NCBI GenBank assembly: GCA_951802425.1 | Contig: OX637796.1 | Location: 3,782,001 to 3,846,000, forward strand | Reading direction: 5' to 3' | Origin: Clavaria fumosa | Lineage: Eukaryota; Basidiomycota; Agaricomycetes; Agaricales; Clavariaceae | Length of the DNA: 64,000 nt | In this document: positions 63,336 to 64,000 of the stretch, one piece after another | Layout: every line of letters starts with the position of its first letter | How positions within the stretch are numbered: the first letter of the stretch is position 1 | The notes under the pieces: generated by a model | Databases searched by the model: none | What the model was told of the DNA's origin: nothing | Seen by the model: the letters and a program-made list of their open reading frames with translations, nothing else | Made by a program: the position numbers and the translations under genes

Positions 63336-64000
63336 CTATCCGCCCAGGAGTGATAAAGCATTTCGCAGCTCACGACGCGCGGTTTCTACGTCCTCGTATT
63401 CGAGTGCAGATATAGCAAAGCGGCAATGTTTCTGCGTCTTGGAGATGAGGGTCGGTGTCAATTCCAGCGCAGGTTCCCGCGGAGGTTCGCGAGGGGACAA
63501 ATATTGTTCCTGACGAACAGGTTGGTACTCGTAAGATTGGGGTAAATTGACATTTGATGGTGGAGTCGGAGGAAGACGGGGTGGCGGGGCGAAAGATTGG
63601 TGTAAATCGATATTTGGTGGTGAAGTCAGAGGAGGATTGGGCGGTGCGTATGGTTGGGGTAAGCCGAGATTGGGCAGTAGGTCAGTTGGAAGATGATCGG
63701 GCAGGTCAGATGCTGGCTCCACATAGTCCTGCGTGGACAACGGAACTTCGGCCGTGGCGGACATCAAGACATCGTCTGGCGCTCCCACCGTCTCGGCATT
63801 TGTTCGTAACGAGTGAAATTCTGGCTGAGGAGGCGACGCTGCGCGTTCTGTAGGCGGTGATGGGGGGTAATTCACAGAGGCGACAATTGGAGGTAAAGGC
63901 GGCGCTTCAGTCTCAGGGGTGGGTGCAGCATTGGCAGGACCGGGCAGCGGCACCCGGCCTTCACGAAAAGCTTTAGCGATTTCCGCAGCTTTCCACTTGG
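63336..64000 (-). CDS. VTA1/LIP5-like ESCRT cofactor, C-terminal part
   Basis: The frame is open to the window edge, beginning KWKAAEIAKAFREGR at 64000. A long Pro-rich linker with PPSP and LPQSY-type repeats precedes the C-terminal domain QKHCRFAISALEYEDVETA then RRELRNALSLLGG, typical of the Vta1 C-terminus that binds Vps4. Known role: stimulates the Vps4 ATPase at late endosomes for multivesicular body formation. The N-terminal MIT-like part is outside the window. Confidence 0.75.
   Translation of the reverse strand, partial: KWKAAEIAKAFREGRVPLPGPANAAPTPETEAPPLPPIVASVNYPPSPPTERAASPPQPEFHSLRTNAETVGAPDDVLMSATAEVPLSTQDYVEPASDLPDHLPTDLLPNLGLPQPYAPPNPPLTSPPNIDLHQSFAPPPRLPPTPPSNVNLPQSYEYQPVRQEQYLSPREPPREPALELTPTLISKTQKHCRFAISALEYEDVETARRELRNALSLLGG

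Noticed and set aside
1..64000. tRNA, rRNA or other structured RNA genes
   Set aside because: No tRNA box pattern or rRNA-like sequence was recognised on reading; a covariance-model scan would be needed to exclude them.

Overview
The window looks like nuclear DNA of an agaricomycete-type basidiomycete fungus. Genes are compact and split by many short (about 40-80 nt) introns. The gene families are typical of mushrooms: a NACHT-WD40 STAND receptor, O-fucosyltransferase-like proteins with a nucleotide-sugar transporter, fast-evolving SAM methyltransferases and chromodomain Ty3/gypsy elements. Exon boundaries below were worked out by eye from splice signals and frame. Family names rest on motif recognition, not on searches.

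Positions 1-17,800 are a nest of LTR retrotransposons. A chromovirus-type gypsy element cut by the window start (1-3089, + strand) ends with its 3' LTR inside the integrase of an older minus-strand gypsy copy (element A: 3090 to about 4052 and about 16286-17740). Element A is split by a mosaic segment (element B: about 4053-4131 and 14584-16285). Element B is split by a full-length minus-strand gypsy element (element C, 4132-14578) with 225-bp LTRs, a polypurine tract and a perfect 5-bp CTAAA target duplication. Element C carries extra 3' open reading frames. Most strikingly, almost its whole sequence, LTRs and coding regions included, is packed with short perfect inverted repeats. Its frames are broken mainly by stops explained by C-to-T changes.

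Positions 17,800-56,100 hold host genes in order: fructosamine/ketosamine-3-kinase-like (-), an unclear gene (-), RSC9-like chromatin-remodelling subunit (-), condensation-type acyltransferase (-), GDP-sugar transporter (-), two tandem O-fucosyltransferase-like paralogues (+) with a decayed transporter copy between them, a multi-pass membrane protein (-), ketopantoate reductase (-), aldo-keto reductase (+), a PB1-domain protein (+), an unknown acidic protein (-), GNL1-type GTPase (-), SAM methyltransferase A (+), a homeodomain protein (+), a homeodomain-like protein (+), NAN1/UTP17/WDR75-like (-), SAM methyltransferase B (-) and IPI3/WDR18-like (-). The transporter and fucosyltransferase genes plausibly work together in Golgi fucosylation. 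GNL1, UTP17 and IPI3 homologues are all ribosome-biogenesis factors.

Positions 56,100-61,463 hold a STAND/NLR gene (N-terminal helical domain, NACHT, 12 near-identical WD40 repeats). It sits in a 4.2-kb stretch with almost no CpG, with a sharp edge near the P-loop codons. Positions 61,464-63,335 contain nothing I can identify, and a VTA1-like gene runs off the right edge.
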